Below, piece by piece: positions 18,377 through 27,470 of a DNA stretch of 64,000 bases. Numbering within the stretch: position 1 is the stretch's first letter; each line of letters starts with the position of its first letter. Source of the stretch: CAMFLJ01 sp963702555 (lineage in GTDB: Bacteria; Actinomycetota; Acidimicrobiia; Acidimicrobiales; Acidimicrobilacustridaceae); the NCBI GenBank assembly GCA_963702555.1, contig CAVPCW010000013.1:124001-188000 (forward strand). The letters run 5' to 3'. A program made the translations under genes and the position numbers. A model generated the notes under the pieces. That model worked only from the letters and a program-made list of their open reading frames with translations, did not search any database and was not told the DNA's origin.

Positions 18377-19321
18377 ATGCGCACGCGCCGATCCACCCCC
18401 ACCGCGTCGGTGCCCCGCAGGGCCCGTCTCCTCACCCTGGCGGTGGTGGCCGTCGCCCTGATCGCCACCGCCTGCCAGCCCGACTCCTGGACCGTCGGCA
18501 CGGTTCGACAGGTGAACGGTGCCCTCATCGACATCAACGGCGCCCAGTCGGCCGGCGGCACCATGGGCGTCGACATCATGCTCGGGCCCGACGAGTACAA
18601 CCCGTGCCATCTGCAGACCGACACCCAGAACGCCAGCGTCGTCTACAACGACCGCTGGTACGGCGCCTGCATCGACTCCGCCTTCGGCCGCAACAGCTAC
18701 TACACGCACGTGGCCTACACCTCGGGCGGGCCGCAGCTGAAGGGCGTGAACGTGGCCAATGCCGACCCCAACCGGTGCGGCCTCCAGGCGTGGTGCAGCG
18801 TCAAGGACGCCACCCTCGTGCACAACTGGGCCGACCGGGCCACCGCCTGGGCGCTCGAGTTCTACCCGTCGGCGGCCAACGAGGGCGGGGTGCGCATCAC
18901 CGGCCGGTTCGACCTCGGGACCATGGACAACCGGGGCTACAGCGGCCCGGTCGGCGCCATGCGCCCCGTCACCGACGCCACCCCCGGCTCGTTCCACCTC
19001 GTCGGCACCGTCGCCGGAGGGCCGTGGGCCGATCGCCGGTTCGAGGTGGCCGCCTTCCAGATGCCGCCGTGGTCGATGACGACCACCACAGGCGTGGTCG
19101 AGGAGGGCTTCGCCGACATCGGCAACACCAACACCTCGTTGCGCAGCTGGGCGATGATCAGCGGGACCTACAAGATCTACGTGGTCGACCACGCCAGCGG
19201 GTACGCCACCATCGTGTTCCGGAACCTCGGCCCGGGGTCCCGGCTCGACCTCGTCCCGTGGCAGCCGTGCTTCGGCCTGGCCGGCGGCCTCGACCCGAAC
19301 ACCGAGCAGCCGATGTGCTGA
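18377..19321 (+). CDS. Secreted protein, probable lipoprotein, unknown function
   Basis: A 314-residue exported protein. The N-terminus is basic (MRTRRSTPTASVPRRARL), followed by a hydrophobic segment LLTLAVVAVALIATACQ that ends in a lipobox-like ATAC. The mature part is beta-rich, with cysteines at CHLQTD, YGACIDSAFG, NRCGLQAWCSV and CFGLAGG, which could form disulfides. No domain is recognised. It lies alone between a divergent SnoaL-like gene and a monooxygenase gene. Confidence 0.7.
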   Translation: MRTRRSTPTASVPRRARLLTLAVVAVALIATACQPDSWTVGTVRQVNGALIDINGAQSAGGTMGVDIMLGPDEYNPCHLQTDTQNASVVYNDRWYGACIDSAFGRNSYYTHVAYTSGGPQLKGVNVANADPNRCGLQAWCSVKDATLVHNWADRATAWALEFYPSAANEGGVRITGRFDLGTMDNRGYSGPVGAMRPVTDATPGSFHLVGTVAGGPWADRRFEVAAFQMPPWSMTTTTGVVEEGFADIGNTNTSLRSWAMISGTYKIYVVDHASGYATIVFRNLGPGSRLDLVPWQPCFGLAGGLDPNTEQPMC

Positions 19322-19375
19322 TGGGGAGCTGAGGGGCTGACGGTGCCCCGGCGGCGCCACCCCTAACCTCGGGCC

Positions 19376-20365
19376 ATGCCCGCCGATGCCCTCGCCCCGG
19401 CCGACCTCCCGATGGCGCCGGGGTCGGTGTCGGTGCGCCTCTATCCCCACAACGAGCTCCCGGCGACCGACATCGTCGATCGGCTGTGCACGATGGCGGC
19501 CACGGCCGCCGACGTCGGCTTCGACGGGGTCATGACCTCCGAGCACCACGGAGGGTTTGCCGGCTATCTACCGAACCCGCTCCAGGTGACGGGCTTCCAG
19601 CTCGCGGCGATGGCACGGGGCTGGGCGGCAGCGGCTCCCGTGCTGCTCCCCCTCCGACCGATGGCCCTGCTGGCCGAGGAGGTCGCTTGGCTCGACGCCC
19701 GCTTCCCCGGCCGGGTGGGCATCGGGGTCGGGCCCGGCTCGCTCCCACTCGACTTCGAGGCGATGGACGCCGAGCTCGACGATGCCGTGCCGCGCTTCAA
19801 GCGTGACCTCCCCCGCCTGGCCGCCATGCTCCGCGGCGAGGAGCTCGGCGTGCTCGAGGGCGACCGGGCTCTCTCGGCCCTCGCCCCCGCCGGCCGGTCG
19901 ATCCCGATGGTGAGCACGGCGATGAGCCCCGCCGCGGCGCGCCGTGCCGCCGACTGTGGCGTCGGCGTGATCTACGACGGCGCCAGCGTGGTCGAGCGGC
20001 TGCGGCGGCTGTCCGACGAGCACGCCGCGGCGGGCGGGACCGGGCCGAGGGTGCTGGTGCGACGGGTGTGGCTCGGGGAGCCCCCGACCGCGGCGTTCGA
20101 CGCCCAGTTCGACGTGTACCGCGGCTACACACCCGCCGAGCGGCAGGAGCACTGGCGCGGGTCGGGCTGGATGACGGGCGACGACGCCGGCGCGATGGCC
20201 GCCGAGCTGGCCGAGGTCCTGCGGGCGAGCGGGGCCACGTGCCTCAACCTGCGGATCCACGCCCCGGGGGTCGAGCCCGATGCCGCTCAGGAGCAGATCG
20301 AGGTGCTCGGGCGGGAGCTCCTCCCCCGCCTGCGACCGCTGCTGGCCGGGCCCGCTCCGGGCTGA
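19376..20365 (+). CDS. Luciferase-like (LLM) flavin/F420-dependent monooxygenase or reductase
   Basis: A 329-residue TIM-barrel protein of the bacterial luciferase-like family. Landmarks are GFDGVMTSEHHGGFAGY, PLRPMALLAEEVAWLD, RVGIGVGPGS and the C-terminal SGATCLNLRIHAPGV. Such enzymes use FMNH2 or coenzyme F420; the genus cannot be settled from sequence. It is monocistronic and followed by two hairpins. Confidence 0.85.
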   Translation: MPADALAPADLPMAPGSVSVRLYPHNELPATDIVDRLCTMAATAADVGFDGVMTSEHHGGFAGYLPNPLQVTGFQLAAMARGWAAAAPVLLPLRPMALLAEEVAWLDARFPGRVGIGVGPGSLPLDFEAMDAELDDAVPRFKRDLPRLAAMLRGEELGVLEGDRALSALAPAGRSIPMVSTAMSPAAARRAADCGVGVIYDGASVVERLRRLSDEHAAAGGTGPRVLVRRVWLGEPPTAAFDAQFDVYRGYTPAERQEHWRGSGWMTGDDAGAMAAELAEVLRASGATCLNLRIHAPGVEPDAAQEQIEVLGRELLPRLRPLLAGPAPG

Positions 20366-20711
20366 GCGCCGACGCAGACGACGAGGCGAGGCCGGGCCGG
20401 GCCGAAGAAGAACGGGTCCCGGTCTGGCTGCACCGCCGAGACCGGGACCGTTGCGGGCACTCCCAGAAGAACCCTTCACAAAAAGGCACGAGCCCCGGCA
20501 GGCGGGAGTGTGCCGGGGCTCGAGCATTTTGTCGGACCGGACCCTGGCGAGAGGAGAGCCGTTCCTATGTGGTGTTGCCACGCACCCGGCGGGAGTTCCT
20601 GGTGCGCAGAACAGAAGGTACGGACGGCGGCTCCAGCCACCGTCAACGCACCCTCAAGATCCCCTCAAGGCGGATCGGCCCGGTGACGCGCCCTCGCCAG
20701 CAGCCCCGGTC
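20366..20711. other. Intergenic stretch with two hairpins
   Basis: No convincing gene lies in these 346 bases. Two strong stem-loops lie downstream of the monooxygenase gene: a 12-13 bp stem at 20412-20451 (loop about 13) and a 12-bp stem at 20489-20522 followed by ATTTT. The remainder up to the convergent ABC transporter stop shows no feature I can name. Confidence 0.6.
20489..20530 (+). terminator. Rho-independent terminator
   Basis: CGAGCCCCGGCA pairs with TGCCGGGGCTCG around a 10-base loop, followed by AGCATTTT. It serves the monooxygenase gene on the plus strand and perhaps the opposing ABC transporter too. Confidence 0.75.
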
Positions 20712-22610
20712 TCAGGCGACGGGGCCGGTGGCCTCGAGGTCGCCGACGTCGCCCCGCACCAGCGTGCGGTAGAGCTCGGCGTACAGGCCCTCGGCCGCCA
20801 GCAGGTCCTCGTGGCGGCCCCGCTCGACGATGCGCCCGCCGTCGAGCACGAGGATCTGGTCGGCGCCGACGATGGTGGACAGCCGGTGGGCGATCACCAC
20901 GGCCGTGCGGCCGGAGAGCGCCGTGGACAGGGCCTGCTGCACGAGCGACTCGTTCTCCGAGTCGAGGTGGCTCGTGGCCTCGTCGAGCACGACGACCGCA
21001 GGGTCCTTGACCAGCATGCGGGCGATGGCGAGGCGCTGGCGCTCGCCGCCCGAGAGGCGGTGGCCACGCTCGCCGACGACGGTGTCGTAGCCGTCGGGGA
21101 GGGCCATGATCACGTCGTGGATCTGGGCGGCCTTGCAGGCCTCGACCAGCTCGACGTTGGAGGCATCGGGCCGGGCGAAGCGCAGGTTCTCTGCGACGGA
21201 GTCGTGGAAGAGGTGCGGGTCCTGAGACACGACGCCGATGGCGGCCCGCAGCGAGTCGAGGGTGAGGTCGCGGACGTCGTGGCCGTCGACCCGCAGGGCG
21301 CCCTCGGTGACGTCGTAGAGGCGCGGGATCAGCGACGAGAGGGTGGTCTTCCCGGCACCCGAGGGCCCGACGAGGGCGACCAGCTGGCCGGCCTCGATCG
21401 TGGCGCTGACGTCGTGGAGGACCTCGGAGCCGGGGCCGTCGTCGACCGCGCCGCTGGAGCCGATCTCGAGCGAGCGGAGCGACACCTCGGCGCCCGACGA
21501 GTAGCGGAACGTGACGTGGTCGATCTCGATGCGCCCGACGGGGTCGACCAGGTCGACGGCGCCGGGGCGGTCGACGACCGGGTTCTCGAGGTCGAGCACC
21601 TCGAAGACCCGGTCGAACGAGACGAGCGCCGTCATGATGTCGACCCGGGCGTTTGAGAGCGCGGTGAGGGGGTCGTAGAGCCGGACCACCAACGCGGCCA
21701 TGGCGGCCATCGCGCCAAGGGTGATGGTGCCGGAGATGACCATCTGGCCGCCGAGCCAGTAGACGAGCACCGTGCCGATCGACCCGACGAGGGCCAGGGC
21801 GATCATGAACGTGCGGCTGTACATGGCGCTCTTGATGCCGATGTCGCGCACCCGGCCGGCGCGGTCGCCGAAGGCCTTCGACTCGCGCTGGCCCTGGCCG
21901 AAGAGCTTCACGAGCAGCGCGCCCGAGACGTTGAAGCGCTCGGTCATCTGCGTGTTCATGGCCGAGTTCAGGTCGAAGCCCTCACGGGTGATCGACGAGA
22001 GGCGGCGGCCCACCCGCTTGGCGGGGATCACGAAGATCGGCAGCAGGATCAGCGCCAGGATCGTGATGCGCCACTCGAGCAGGATCATGTAGGTGAGCGT
22101 CGTGGCCAGCACGATGACGTTCGACACGACCGAGCCGAGCGTGGTGGTGACCGCCCGCTGGGCGCCGATGACGTCGTTGTTCATCCGGCTCATCAGGGCG
22201 CCGGTCTGGGTGCGGGTGAAGAAGGCGATCGGCATGGCCGACACGTGGTCGAACAGCTTCACCCGGAGGTCGTAGATGAGACCCTCACCGATGCGTGAGG
22301 AGTAGAAGCGCTCGACGAACGAGAGCCCGGCGATGAACAGGGCGGCCACCAGGGCCAGGCCGGCGAGGGCGTGCAGCAGGCCGCGGTTCCCCTCGGGGAT
22401 GGCCACGTCGATGATGCGCTTGAGCACGTAGATCGGCACGAGGGCGAGCACCGACTCGAGCACGATCACGACGACGAAGGTGATGATCGCCCCGCGGTAG
22501 GGGCGGGCGAAGCCGAGGACGCGGCGGGCGGTGCGGCGGTTGAGCTTCGCCCCGGCGACCTTGTCGGCGTCGGTGTTCATCATCATGTGCATCGAGGCAG
22601 GAGGTCGCAT
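20712..22610 (-). CDS. ABC exporter (fused membrane and ATPase domains)
   Basis: A 632-residue half-transporter of the MsbA/MdlB type. Six membrane helices lie in about residues 35-335. The ATPase has VGPSGAGKTTL (Walker A), LSGGERQRLAIARML (signature) and VVVLDEATSHLD (Walker B), with the H-loop in VIAHRLS. It probably works as a homodimer exporting lipids, drugs or peptides; specificity is unknown. Several in-frame ATGs near the N-terminus make the start uncertain; 22610 is the longest and 22586-22575 are alternatives. It has no link to the fusion transporter at 5865-10230. Confidence 0.9.
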   Translation of the reverse strand: MRPPASMHMMMNTDADKVAGAKLNRRTARRVLGFARPYRGAIITFVVVIVLESVLALVPIYVLKRIIDVAIPEGNRGLLHALAGLALVAALFIAGLSFVERFYSSRIGEGLIYDLRVKLFDHVSAMPIAFFTRTQTGALMSRMNNDVIGAQRAVTTTLGSVVSNVIVLATTLTYMILLEWRITILALILLPIFVIPAKRVGRRLSSITREGFDLNSAMNTQMTERFNVSGALLVKLFGQGQRESKAFGDRAGRVRDIGIKSAMYSRTFMIALALVGSIGTVLVYWLGGQMVISGTITLGAMAAMAALVVRLYDPLTALSNARVDIMTALVSFDRVFEVLDLENPVVDRPGAVDLVDPVGRIEIDHVTFRYSSGAEVSLRSLEIGSSGAVDDGPGSEVLHDVSATIEAGQLVALVGPSGAGKTTLSSLIPRLYDVTEGALRVDGHDVRDLTLDSLRAAIGVVSQDPHLFHDSVAENLRFARPDASNVELVEACKAAQIHDVIMALPDGYDTVVGERGHRLSGGERQRLAIARMLVKDPAVVVLDEATSHLDSENESLVQQALSTALSGRTAVVIAHRLSTIVGADQILVLDGGRIVERGRHEDLLAAEGLYAELYRTLVRGDVGDLEATGPVA

Positions 22611-22692
22611 GGCGCTGCCAGGCTACGGCCGCACGCCTCCGACGACTCCCGGACGCGCCACCGGCGCCCTCGCGGGCGCCGGTGTCAGGTGG

Positions 22693-22779
22693 CGGAGAGT
22701 GTGGGATTCGAACCCACGGTGAGCCGAAACCCACAACGGCTTTCGAGGCCGCCCCATTCGTCCGCTCTGGCAACTCTCC
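22693..22779 (-). tRNA. tRNA-Ser (CGA anticodon)
   Basis: An 87-base cloverleaf with acceptor GGAGAGT/ACTCTCC, a long variable arm typical of class II tRNAs, anticodon loop CTCGAAA and T-arm GTGGGTTCGAATCCCAC. The discriminator is G. CCA is not encoded. Confidence 0.95.
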
Positions 22780-22838
22780 GTCGGCGACACTAGCGGCGGT
22801 CCGACTGGGCGGGCGAACGGAGATCGGCGCGATCGGGC

Positions 22839-23288
22839 TCAGCGCCGCTCGGCGAAGAAGTCGGTGAGCAGGGCGGCGCATTCGTCGCCGCGGACGTCGG
22901 CGGTGGTGGCGAACTCGTGGTTCAGCCGGGGGTCGGAGCCCAGGTGGTAGAGCGAGCCGGTGGCCCCGGCGTCGAGGTTGCGGGCCCCGTAGACGAGCCG
23001 GTCGACCCGGGCGTTGACCAGGGCGCCGGCGCACATGGGGCACGGCTCGAGGGTGACGGCCATGGTGGCCCCGACGAGGCGCCACGAGCCGACGGCCGCC
23101 GCCGCGTCGCGCAGGGCGAGCACCTCGGCGTGGGCGGTGGGGTCGCCGGTGAGCTCACGCTCGTTGTGCCGGCGGGCGACGACCTCGCCGTCGATGACGA
23201 CGACGGCACCGATGGGCACGTCGCCGTGGTCGAGCGCGGCCCGAGCCTCCTCGATCGCGAGGGCCATGAGCTCGTCGTCGGTCACCAT
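22839..23288 (-). CDS. tadA: tRNA-specific adenosine deaminase TadA
   Basis: A 149-residue zinc deaminase that converts the wobble A34 of tRNA-Arg(ACG) to inosine. The catalytic HAE sits in DPTAHAEVLAL and the other zinc ligands in EPCPMCAGAL; the C-terminal helix DECAALLTDFFAERR is also typical. Length and motifs match bacterial TadA. It lies beside a tRNA-Ser gene on the same strand. Confidence 0.93.
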   Translation of the reverse strand: MVTDDELMALAIEEARAALDHGDVPIGAVVVIDGEVVARRHNERELTGDPTAHAEVLALRDAAAAVGSWRLVGATMAVTLEPCPMCAGALVNARVDRLVYGARNLDAGATGSLYHLGSDPRLNHEFATTADVRGDECAALLTDFFAERR

Positions 23289-23639
23289 GGCCTCGGACCC
23301 TACTCACCCCACCCCGTGGCTCGATCGGGCACGCCCCAGCGTGCCGAAACGAGCCACGCCCCCTGTCGTTGCTGCCCGATGGCTCGATCGGGCACGCCCC
23401 AGCGTGTGGAAACGAGCCACGGGGGTGGGCCCGGGCGCGAGGAGGCCCGCTCCCCCGTGTGACGGTCAGGTGACCTGCGGCACATCGGAGTTCCCGCTGA
23501 GAGCTGCTGCCTCCCGGCCCTGACTCGGTTCACGGGTTCCGATTGCACAGGGCCCGACCGCCACACGCGAGAGCGGGCCGGAAGTCAGGATACCCTGTCG
23601 CTCCCAGAGCCCGGACGGCGTGCCGACCGGGACACCCTT
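23289..23639. other. Intergenic stretch with two palindromic repeats
   Basis: No gene is supported in these 351 bases between divergent tadA and tRNA-Ser(GGA). They contain two of the four copies of the 42-bp palindrome described separately (23316-23357 and 23380-23420) and presumably the tRNA promoter further right. Confidence 0.6.
23316..23420. repeat. Two copies of a 42-bp imperfect palindrome
   Basis: Copies at 23316-23357 and 23380-23420. Each has outer arms TGGCTCG and CGAGCCA and inner arms around GCACGCC and CGTG. The second copy starts with A in place of G. The same unit recurs at 24764-24869, beyond the DUF559 gene. Confidence 0.9.
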
Positions 23640-23727
23640 GGAGGGGTGCGAGAGCGGCCGAATCGGCACGCTTGGAAAGCGTGTGTGGGGAAACTCACCG
23701 TGGGTTCGAATCCCACTCCCTCCGCCA
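23640..23727 (+). tRNA. tRNA-Ser (GGA anticodon)
   Basis: A class II cloverleaf with acceptor GGAGGGG/TCCCTCC, anticodon stem CACGC/GCGTG with loop TTGGAAA, a long variable arm and T-arm GTGGGTTCGAATCCCAC. The 3' CCA is encoded. A strong hairpin follows directly. Confidence 0.95.
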
Positions 23728-23737
23728 GCAGTGACGA

Positions 23738-23765
23738 TCGGGCCCGCCTTCCGAGGCGGGCCCGA
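23738..23765. terminator. Hairpin terminator after tRNA-Ser
   Basis: A 12-bp stem, TCGGGCCCGCCT with its complement, and a 4-base loop. It lies between the tRNA gene and the convergent DUF559 gene and can serve both. Confidence 0.75.
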
Positions 23766-23791
23766 CCCGTTCCCGACCCCAGGGCGTCGGC

Positions 23792-24724
23792 TCAGGCGGC
23801 CTGGGCTCGGGCGAACGCCCGGGCCGAACGCACCCGCTCGAGCACGAGCTGCGGCCGCCGGAAGATCTCGTCCTCGGTGACCTCCACGACGATCCAGCCG
23901 GCGGCGCGGAGACGGCGGAACCGTTCGGCGTCTCGGCGCCGGTCGCTCAGACTGGAGTGGAAGGTCTCGCTCTGGACCTCGACCACCACCTTCAGGTTCC
24001 GGTCGGCGAAGTCGACCCGGCCGATCCAGCCCTCGTCGTCACCGAGGTCGACCTGTCGCTCGAACCGCAGCTCGCCCGCCCCTTCCAGGATCTCCTCGAA
24101 CCTCCGCTCGAGCTTCGATCCCGTGGCCACGTACTCGGGCCCCCGGGCCGCGGCGAGCCGGCGCAGGACGGCCCAGCCGGCCGGCCCACCGGATTCCGGC
24201 AGCTCCGAGACGAGGGCATGGAACGACGTCACCGACATGATCCGGCGGCGGAGCAGGTCGTCGCACAGGTCCTCGAGCTTGTGGAGCCGCATCCGCAGCG
24301 ACAGGTCGAGCAACGTCCGGGCGGGTGTCGTGACGGGGATGTGGTCCACGACGGTCAGATGCGAGGGGTCGAGGCGCAGGGTGCTGTGGACGATGCCGAG
24401 GTGCGGGCTCCCCCGGTGGGGTCGGCGGCCGGTCAGGACGTGCACCGGCTCCAGCCGCCAGCCCGGGACGCCCAGGAGCGACACGGCCGAGGCCAAAGCC
24501 ACGGCGGCGTCCGAGGCGTCGAGCACTGCGGCCATCGCACGCTGGTGCGGCGTCTCCGCCGACCCGACGACCCGCAACACCCGAGGAGACATCCACTCGA
24601 GTCGACGGTGGCGCACAGCATGGGCGACAGCGCTGCGTGTCATTCCCCCCTCGGCGAGTTGCCGCCGGGAGACGACCCCGTGCTGTGCAGCTGCCAGCAT
24701 CCTCATCCACTCGTGATCCGCCAT
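23792..24724 (-). CDS. AbiEi-like winged helix + DUF559 (Vsr-like nuclease fold) protein
   Basis: A 310-residue protein from ATG 24724. The N-terminal wHTH (HGVVSRRQLAEGGMTRSAVAHAVR) resembles type IV antitoxin AbiEi domains. The middle VTTPARTLLDLSL is typical of the AbiEi C-terminal part. The C-terminal 110 residues form a DUF559 very-short-patch-repair-like nuclease domain (GRVDFADRNLKVVVEVQSE, FRRLRAAGWIVVEVTEDEI). Such proteins are common and often orphan in Actinobacteria. No AbiEii toxin gene lies beside it. It is bracketed by pairs of 42-bp palindromes, which suggests a mobile or selfish unit. Confidence 0.8.
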   Translation of the reverse strand: MADHEWMRMLAAAQHGVVSRRQLAEGGMTRSAVAHAVRHRRLEWMSPRVLRVVGSAETPHQRAMAAVLDASDAAVALASAVSLLGVPGWRLEPVHVLTGRRPHRGSPHLGIVHSTLRLDPSHLTVVDHIPVTTPARTLLDLSLRMRLHKLEDLCDDLLRRRIMSVTSFHALVSELPESGGPAGWAVLRRLAAARGPEYVATGSKLERRFEEILEGAGELRFERQVDLGDDEGWIGRVDFADRNLKVVVEVQSETFHSSLSDRRRDAERFRRLRAAGWIVVEVTEDEIFRRPQLVLERVRSARAFARAQAA

Positions 24725-24763
24725 GGTCCGACAGTCAACCAAGGGGGTACGACAGCCTCCCCG

Positions 24764-24869
24764 GTGGCTCGATTCAGCACGCCCCAACGTGCCCGAACGA
24801 GCCACGGGGGAAGGAGTGTCCGGCCCGGTGGCTCGATTCAGCACGCCTCGACGTGCCAGAACGAGCCAC
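24764..24869. repeat. Two further copies of the 42-bp palindrome
   Basis: Copies at 24764-24805 and 24828-24869, both in the same orientation as the copies at 23316-23420. Arms are GTGGCTCGATT and AACGAGCCAC, the inner core GCACGCC and ACGTG. They lie upstream of the DUF559 gene and of dnaX; the last ends 59 bases before the dnaX start. Confidence 0.9.
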
Positions 24870-24928
24870 GGGAGGTGCGACGGGGCGGCGGCGGCGGGGG
24901 TTGTGGGTGGTCGGTAGGCTCGGCGTCG

Positions 24929-26995
24929 ATGGCCTACCAGTCGCTCTACCGTCGATATCGGCCCCGTCGCTTCAGCGAGGTCCGGGGCCAGGAGCACCTG
25001 GTCAACGCCCTCCGCAACGCCGTGGTCGAGGACCGGGTCGGCCACGCCTACCTGTTCTCCGGGCCCCGCGGCACGGGCAAGACCTCCACCGCCCGCATCC
25101 TCGCCAAGGTCCTCAACTGCGAGAACCCGATCGGCGGCGAGCCGTGCTGCGAGTGCGCCTCGTGCCTGTCGATCGAGGGCGGCACCAGCTTCGACGTCCA
25201 CGAGCTCGACGCCGCCTCGAACAACGGCGTCGAGGCCGTGCGCGACCTCATCGCCAAGGCGTCGCTCGGCACACCGGGCCGCACGAAGGTGTACATCCTC
25301 GACGAGGTCCACATGCTGTCGCCGGCGGCCTCGAACGCGCTGCTGAAGACGCTCGAGGAGCCGCCGGACCACGTCGTGTTCGTGCTGGCCACCACCGACC
25401 CGCAGAAGGTCCTGCCCACCATCCGCAGCCGCACCCAGCACTTCGAGGTCCACCTCCTCCCGGCGGTCGACCTCGAGGGCCTGGTCGACTTCGTCGTCGC
25501 CGACGCCGGGCTCGAGCTCTCGCCCGAGAGCCGCACCTACGTCCTGCGCACCGGTGGCGGCTCGGCCCGCGACACACTCTCCGCCCTCGACCGCGTGGTC
25601 GCCGCCGGTGGTGCCCCCGACTCGACCGACGCCGTCGACGAGCTGCTCGAGGCGCTGTGCGACCACGACACCGGCCGCGCCCTCGTCGCCGTCGAGGCCG
25701 CCATGAGCCGGGGCCGCAACCCCCGCGTGCTCGGCGAGTCGCTCATCGCCCGACTGCGCGACGTCTTCCTGGCCTCGGTCAACGCCGACCTCTCCCGCCT
25801 CTCCGAGGCCGACCAGGCCCGGGTCACCGACCAGGCCCGCCGCCTCACCGCCCCCGGGGCCACCCGCGCCCTCGAGCTGTTGGGCGACGCCTTCGTCGGG
25901 ATCCAGGACGCACTCGATCCCCGCATCCCGCTCGAGGTCGCCCTGGTGCGCCTCACCCGCCCCGACGCCGACACGTCGGTCGCCTCCCTGGCCGAGCGCA
26001 TCGCCCGCCTCGAGCAGGGCGCCCCACCCGCCGCACCGCGGGCTGCCCCTCCGGCGGCCGCACCCCAGGCACCCGCTCCCGCTCCGGCAGCTCCGACCGC
26101 GGCCGCGGCCGAGACCCCGGCCCCGGCGGCCGAGCCAGCTGCCGCGGTCGACGACGACGCCACCCACGACGACCTCGCGGCCGACGACCTCCCCCTTCCG
26201 CCGATGCCCGAAGGCGGGAGCCGGGCCGACGCCGCCCGCCAGATCCTGCGTCAGAAGACGGGTGGGCCCGGTGCCGGCGCACCGCCCGCCCGACCCACTG
26301 CGGCCAAGGCCCCGAGCCGGCCCCCCTCACCGCCCCGACCCGCCCGTCCCGGCGCACCGTCCGCGCCCGCCGCCGCCGAGCCCGCCCCGGTGGATGCGCC
26401 CACTCCCGCCGAGCCGCCCGCTCCCCCTGTCGACGACACCCCTGTCGAGTCGGAGGCACCGACCCCGGCTCCCACCCCCGCACAAGCTCCCGCGGCCGCC
26501 GCGCCGTCCGAGCCCACCACCCCGGAGCCGGCGCCGGAGCCCGCGCCCGCGGCTCCCGGTGGCGCACTCCCCTCCCGCGACCAGCTCACGCTCGTCTGGG
26601 GCGACTCCATGCTCGAGGGCCTGCCGCAACGGGCCCGGGTGCGCTGGGCCGCCGGCCGCTGGGCCGACGTCGTCGACGGCACGGCGATCTTCGAGCTCCC
26701 GAACCAGCACTACGTGCCCCGCTGCGAGGAGTGCAAGAGCGACGTCGAGGCCGCCCTCGCCGCCCACTTCGGCCGACCCATCCCGGTCCGCATCGTGGTC
26801 GGCGGCGACGTCCCCGACCCCGGTGCGCCCCACCTCTCGGTCGCACCCCCTCCCGCCGCCGACGCGCCGTCGGAGGAGAGCACCATCGATCCCGGCGAGC
26901 TCATCGACGCACCCGAGGCGGCGACCTCGGGGCTCGACCGCATCACCGCCGCCTTCCCCGGCGCCGAGATCGTCACCGACGACGAGCCCGCCTGA
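24929..26995 (+). CDS. dnaX: DNA polymerase III subunit gamma/tau
   Basis: A 688-residue clamp-loader ATPase. Landmarks are YQSLYRRYRPRRFSEVRGQ, Walker A in GPRGTGKTSTARILA, four zinc-binding cysteines in CENPIGGEPCCECASC, Walker B in YILDEVHML and the sensor region ATTDPQKVLPTIRSR. After about residue 365 comes a long Ala/Pro-rich linker and then a C-terminal tau-like domain (RDQLTLVWGDSMLEGL, AHFGRPIPVRIVVGG) that binds the polymerase. It leads the conserved dnaX-ybaB-recR operon. Confidence 0.95.
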   Translation: MAYQSLYRRYRPRRFSEVRGQEHLVNALRNAVVEDRVGHAYLFSGPRGTGKTSTARILAKVLNCENPIGGEPCCECASCLSIEGGTSFDVHELDAASNNGVEAVRDLIAKASLGTPGRTKVYILDEVHMLSPAASNALLKTLEEPPDHVVFVLATTDPQKVLPTIRSRTQHFEVHLLPAVDLEGLVDFVVADAGLELSPESRTYVLRTGGGSARDTLSALDRVVAAGGAPDSTDAVDELLEALCDHDTGRALVAVEAAMSRGRNPRVLGESLIARLRDVFLASVNADLSRLSEADQARVTDQARRLTAPGATRALELLGDAFVGIQDALDPRIPLEVALVRLTRPDADTSVASLAERIARLEQGAPPAAPRAAPPAAAPQAPAPAPAAPTAAAAETPAPAAEPAAAVDDDATHDDLAADDLPLPPMPEGGSRADAARQILRQKTGGPGAGAPPARPTAAKAPSRPPSPPRPARPGAPSAPAAAEPAPVDAPTPAEPPAPPVDDTPVESEAPTPAPTPAQAPAAAAPSEPTTPEPAPEPAPAAPGGALPSRDQLTLVWGDSMLEGLPQRARVRWAAGRWADVVDGTAIFELPNQHYVPRCEECKSDVEAALAAHFGRPIPVRIVVGGDVPDPGAPHLSVAPPPAADAPSEESTIDPGELIDAPEAATSGLDRITAAFPGAEIVTDDEPA

Positions 26996-27044
26996 CCCTC
27001 GCCCGACACCGTCGGCCGCCCCCTTCCCCCACCAGGAGTCCCCC

Positions 27045-27470
27045 GTGTCCGACCAGTTCGACATCAACGCCCTGCTGAACCAGGCGATGGAGATGCAGAG
27101 CCAGCTGATGGACGCGCAGGCCCAGGCGGCCGAGGCCGAGGTCGTCGGCCGCTCGGGTGGCGGCGCGGTGGAGATCACCGTCACCGGCTCGATGCAGTTC
27201 CTCGACGTCACCATCAGCCCCGAGGCGGTCGACCCCGACGACGTGGCCATGCTCGAGGACCTCGTGCTGGCCGCCCTCAACGACGCCATCGCCCAGATCG
27301 ACGAGATGCAGCGGTCGTCGATGGGATCGATCGACCTGGGCGCCCTCGGTGGCATGGCCGGCCTCGCGGGTGGCGGCGTGCCCGGCGGCCTCCCGGGCTT
27401 CGGTGGCGTGCTCGACGCCTCGGCGACCGAGGCCGACGCCGATCCCGACTCCGACACCGATCGGCCGTGA
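27045..27470 (+). CDS. YbaB/EbfC family nucleoid-associated protein
   Basis: A 141-residue homologue of YbaB/EbfC, a small dimeric DNA-binding protein. It starts at GTG 27045 after an AGGAG. Landmarks are LLNQAMEMQSQLMDAQAQA (helix 1), GGGAVEITVTGSMQFLDVTI and DVAMLEDLVLAALNDAIAQI. The tail is Gly-rich and acidic, longer than in E. coli. It overlaps recR by four bases (GTGA), as in many genomes. Confidence 0.92.
   Translation: MSDQFDINALLNQAMEMQSQLMDAQAQAAEAEVVGRSGGGAVEITVTGSMQFLDVTISPEAVDPDDVAMLEDLVLAALNDAIAQIDEMQRSSMGSIDLGALGGMAGLAGGGVPGGLPGFGGVLDASATEADADPDSDTDRP

Noticed and set aside
22531..22793. Reading frames across tRNA-Ser
   Set aside because: They overlap a complete tRNA cloverleaf and have no protein signature.
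23301..23462. Reading frame across the palindromes giving a repeated ARSGTPQR peptide
   Set aside because: The 42-bp unit is a multiple of three, so it keeps any frame open; no start, ribosome site or composition supports a protein.
24929..27078. Very long Arg/Pro/Ala-rich frames antisense or shifted to dnaX, thiolase, hppA and others
   Set aside because: Open frames of this kind are expected in 70%+ GC DNA; the true genes have recognisable motifs in another frame.
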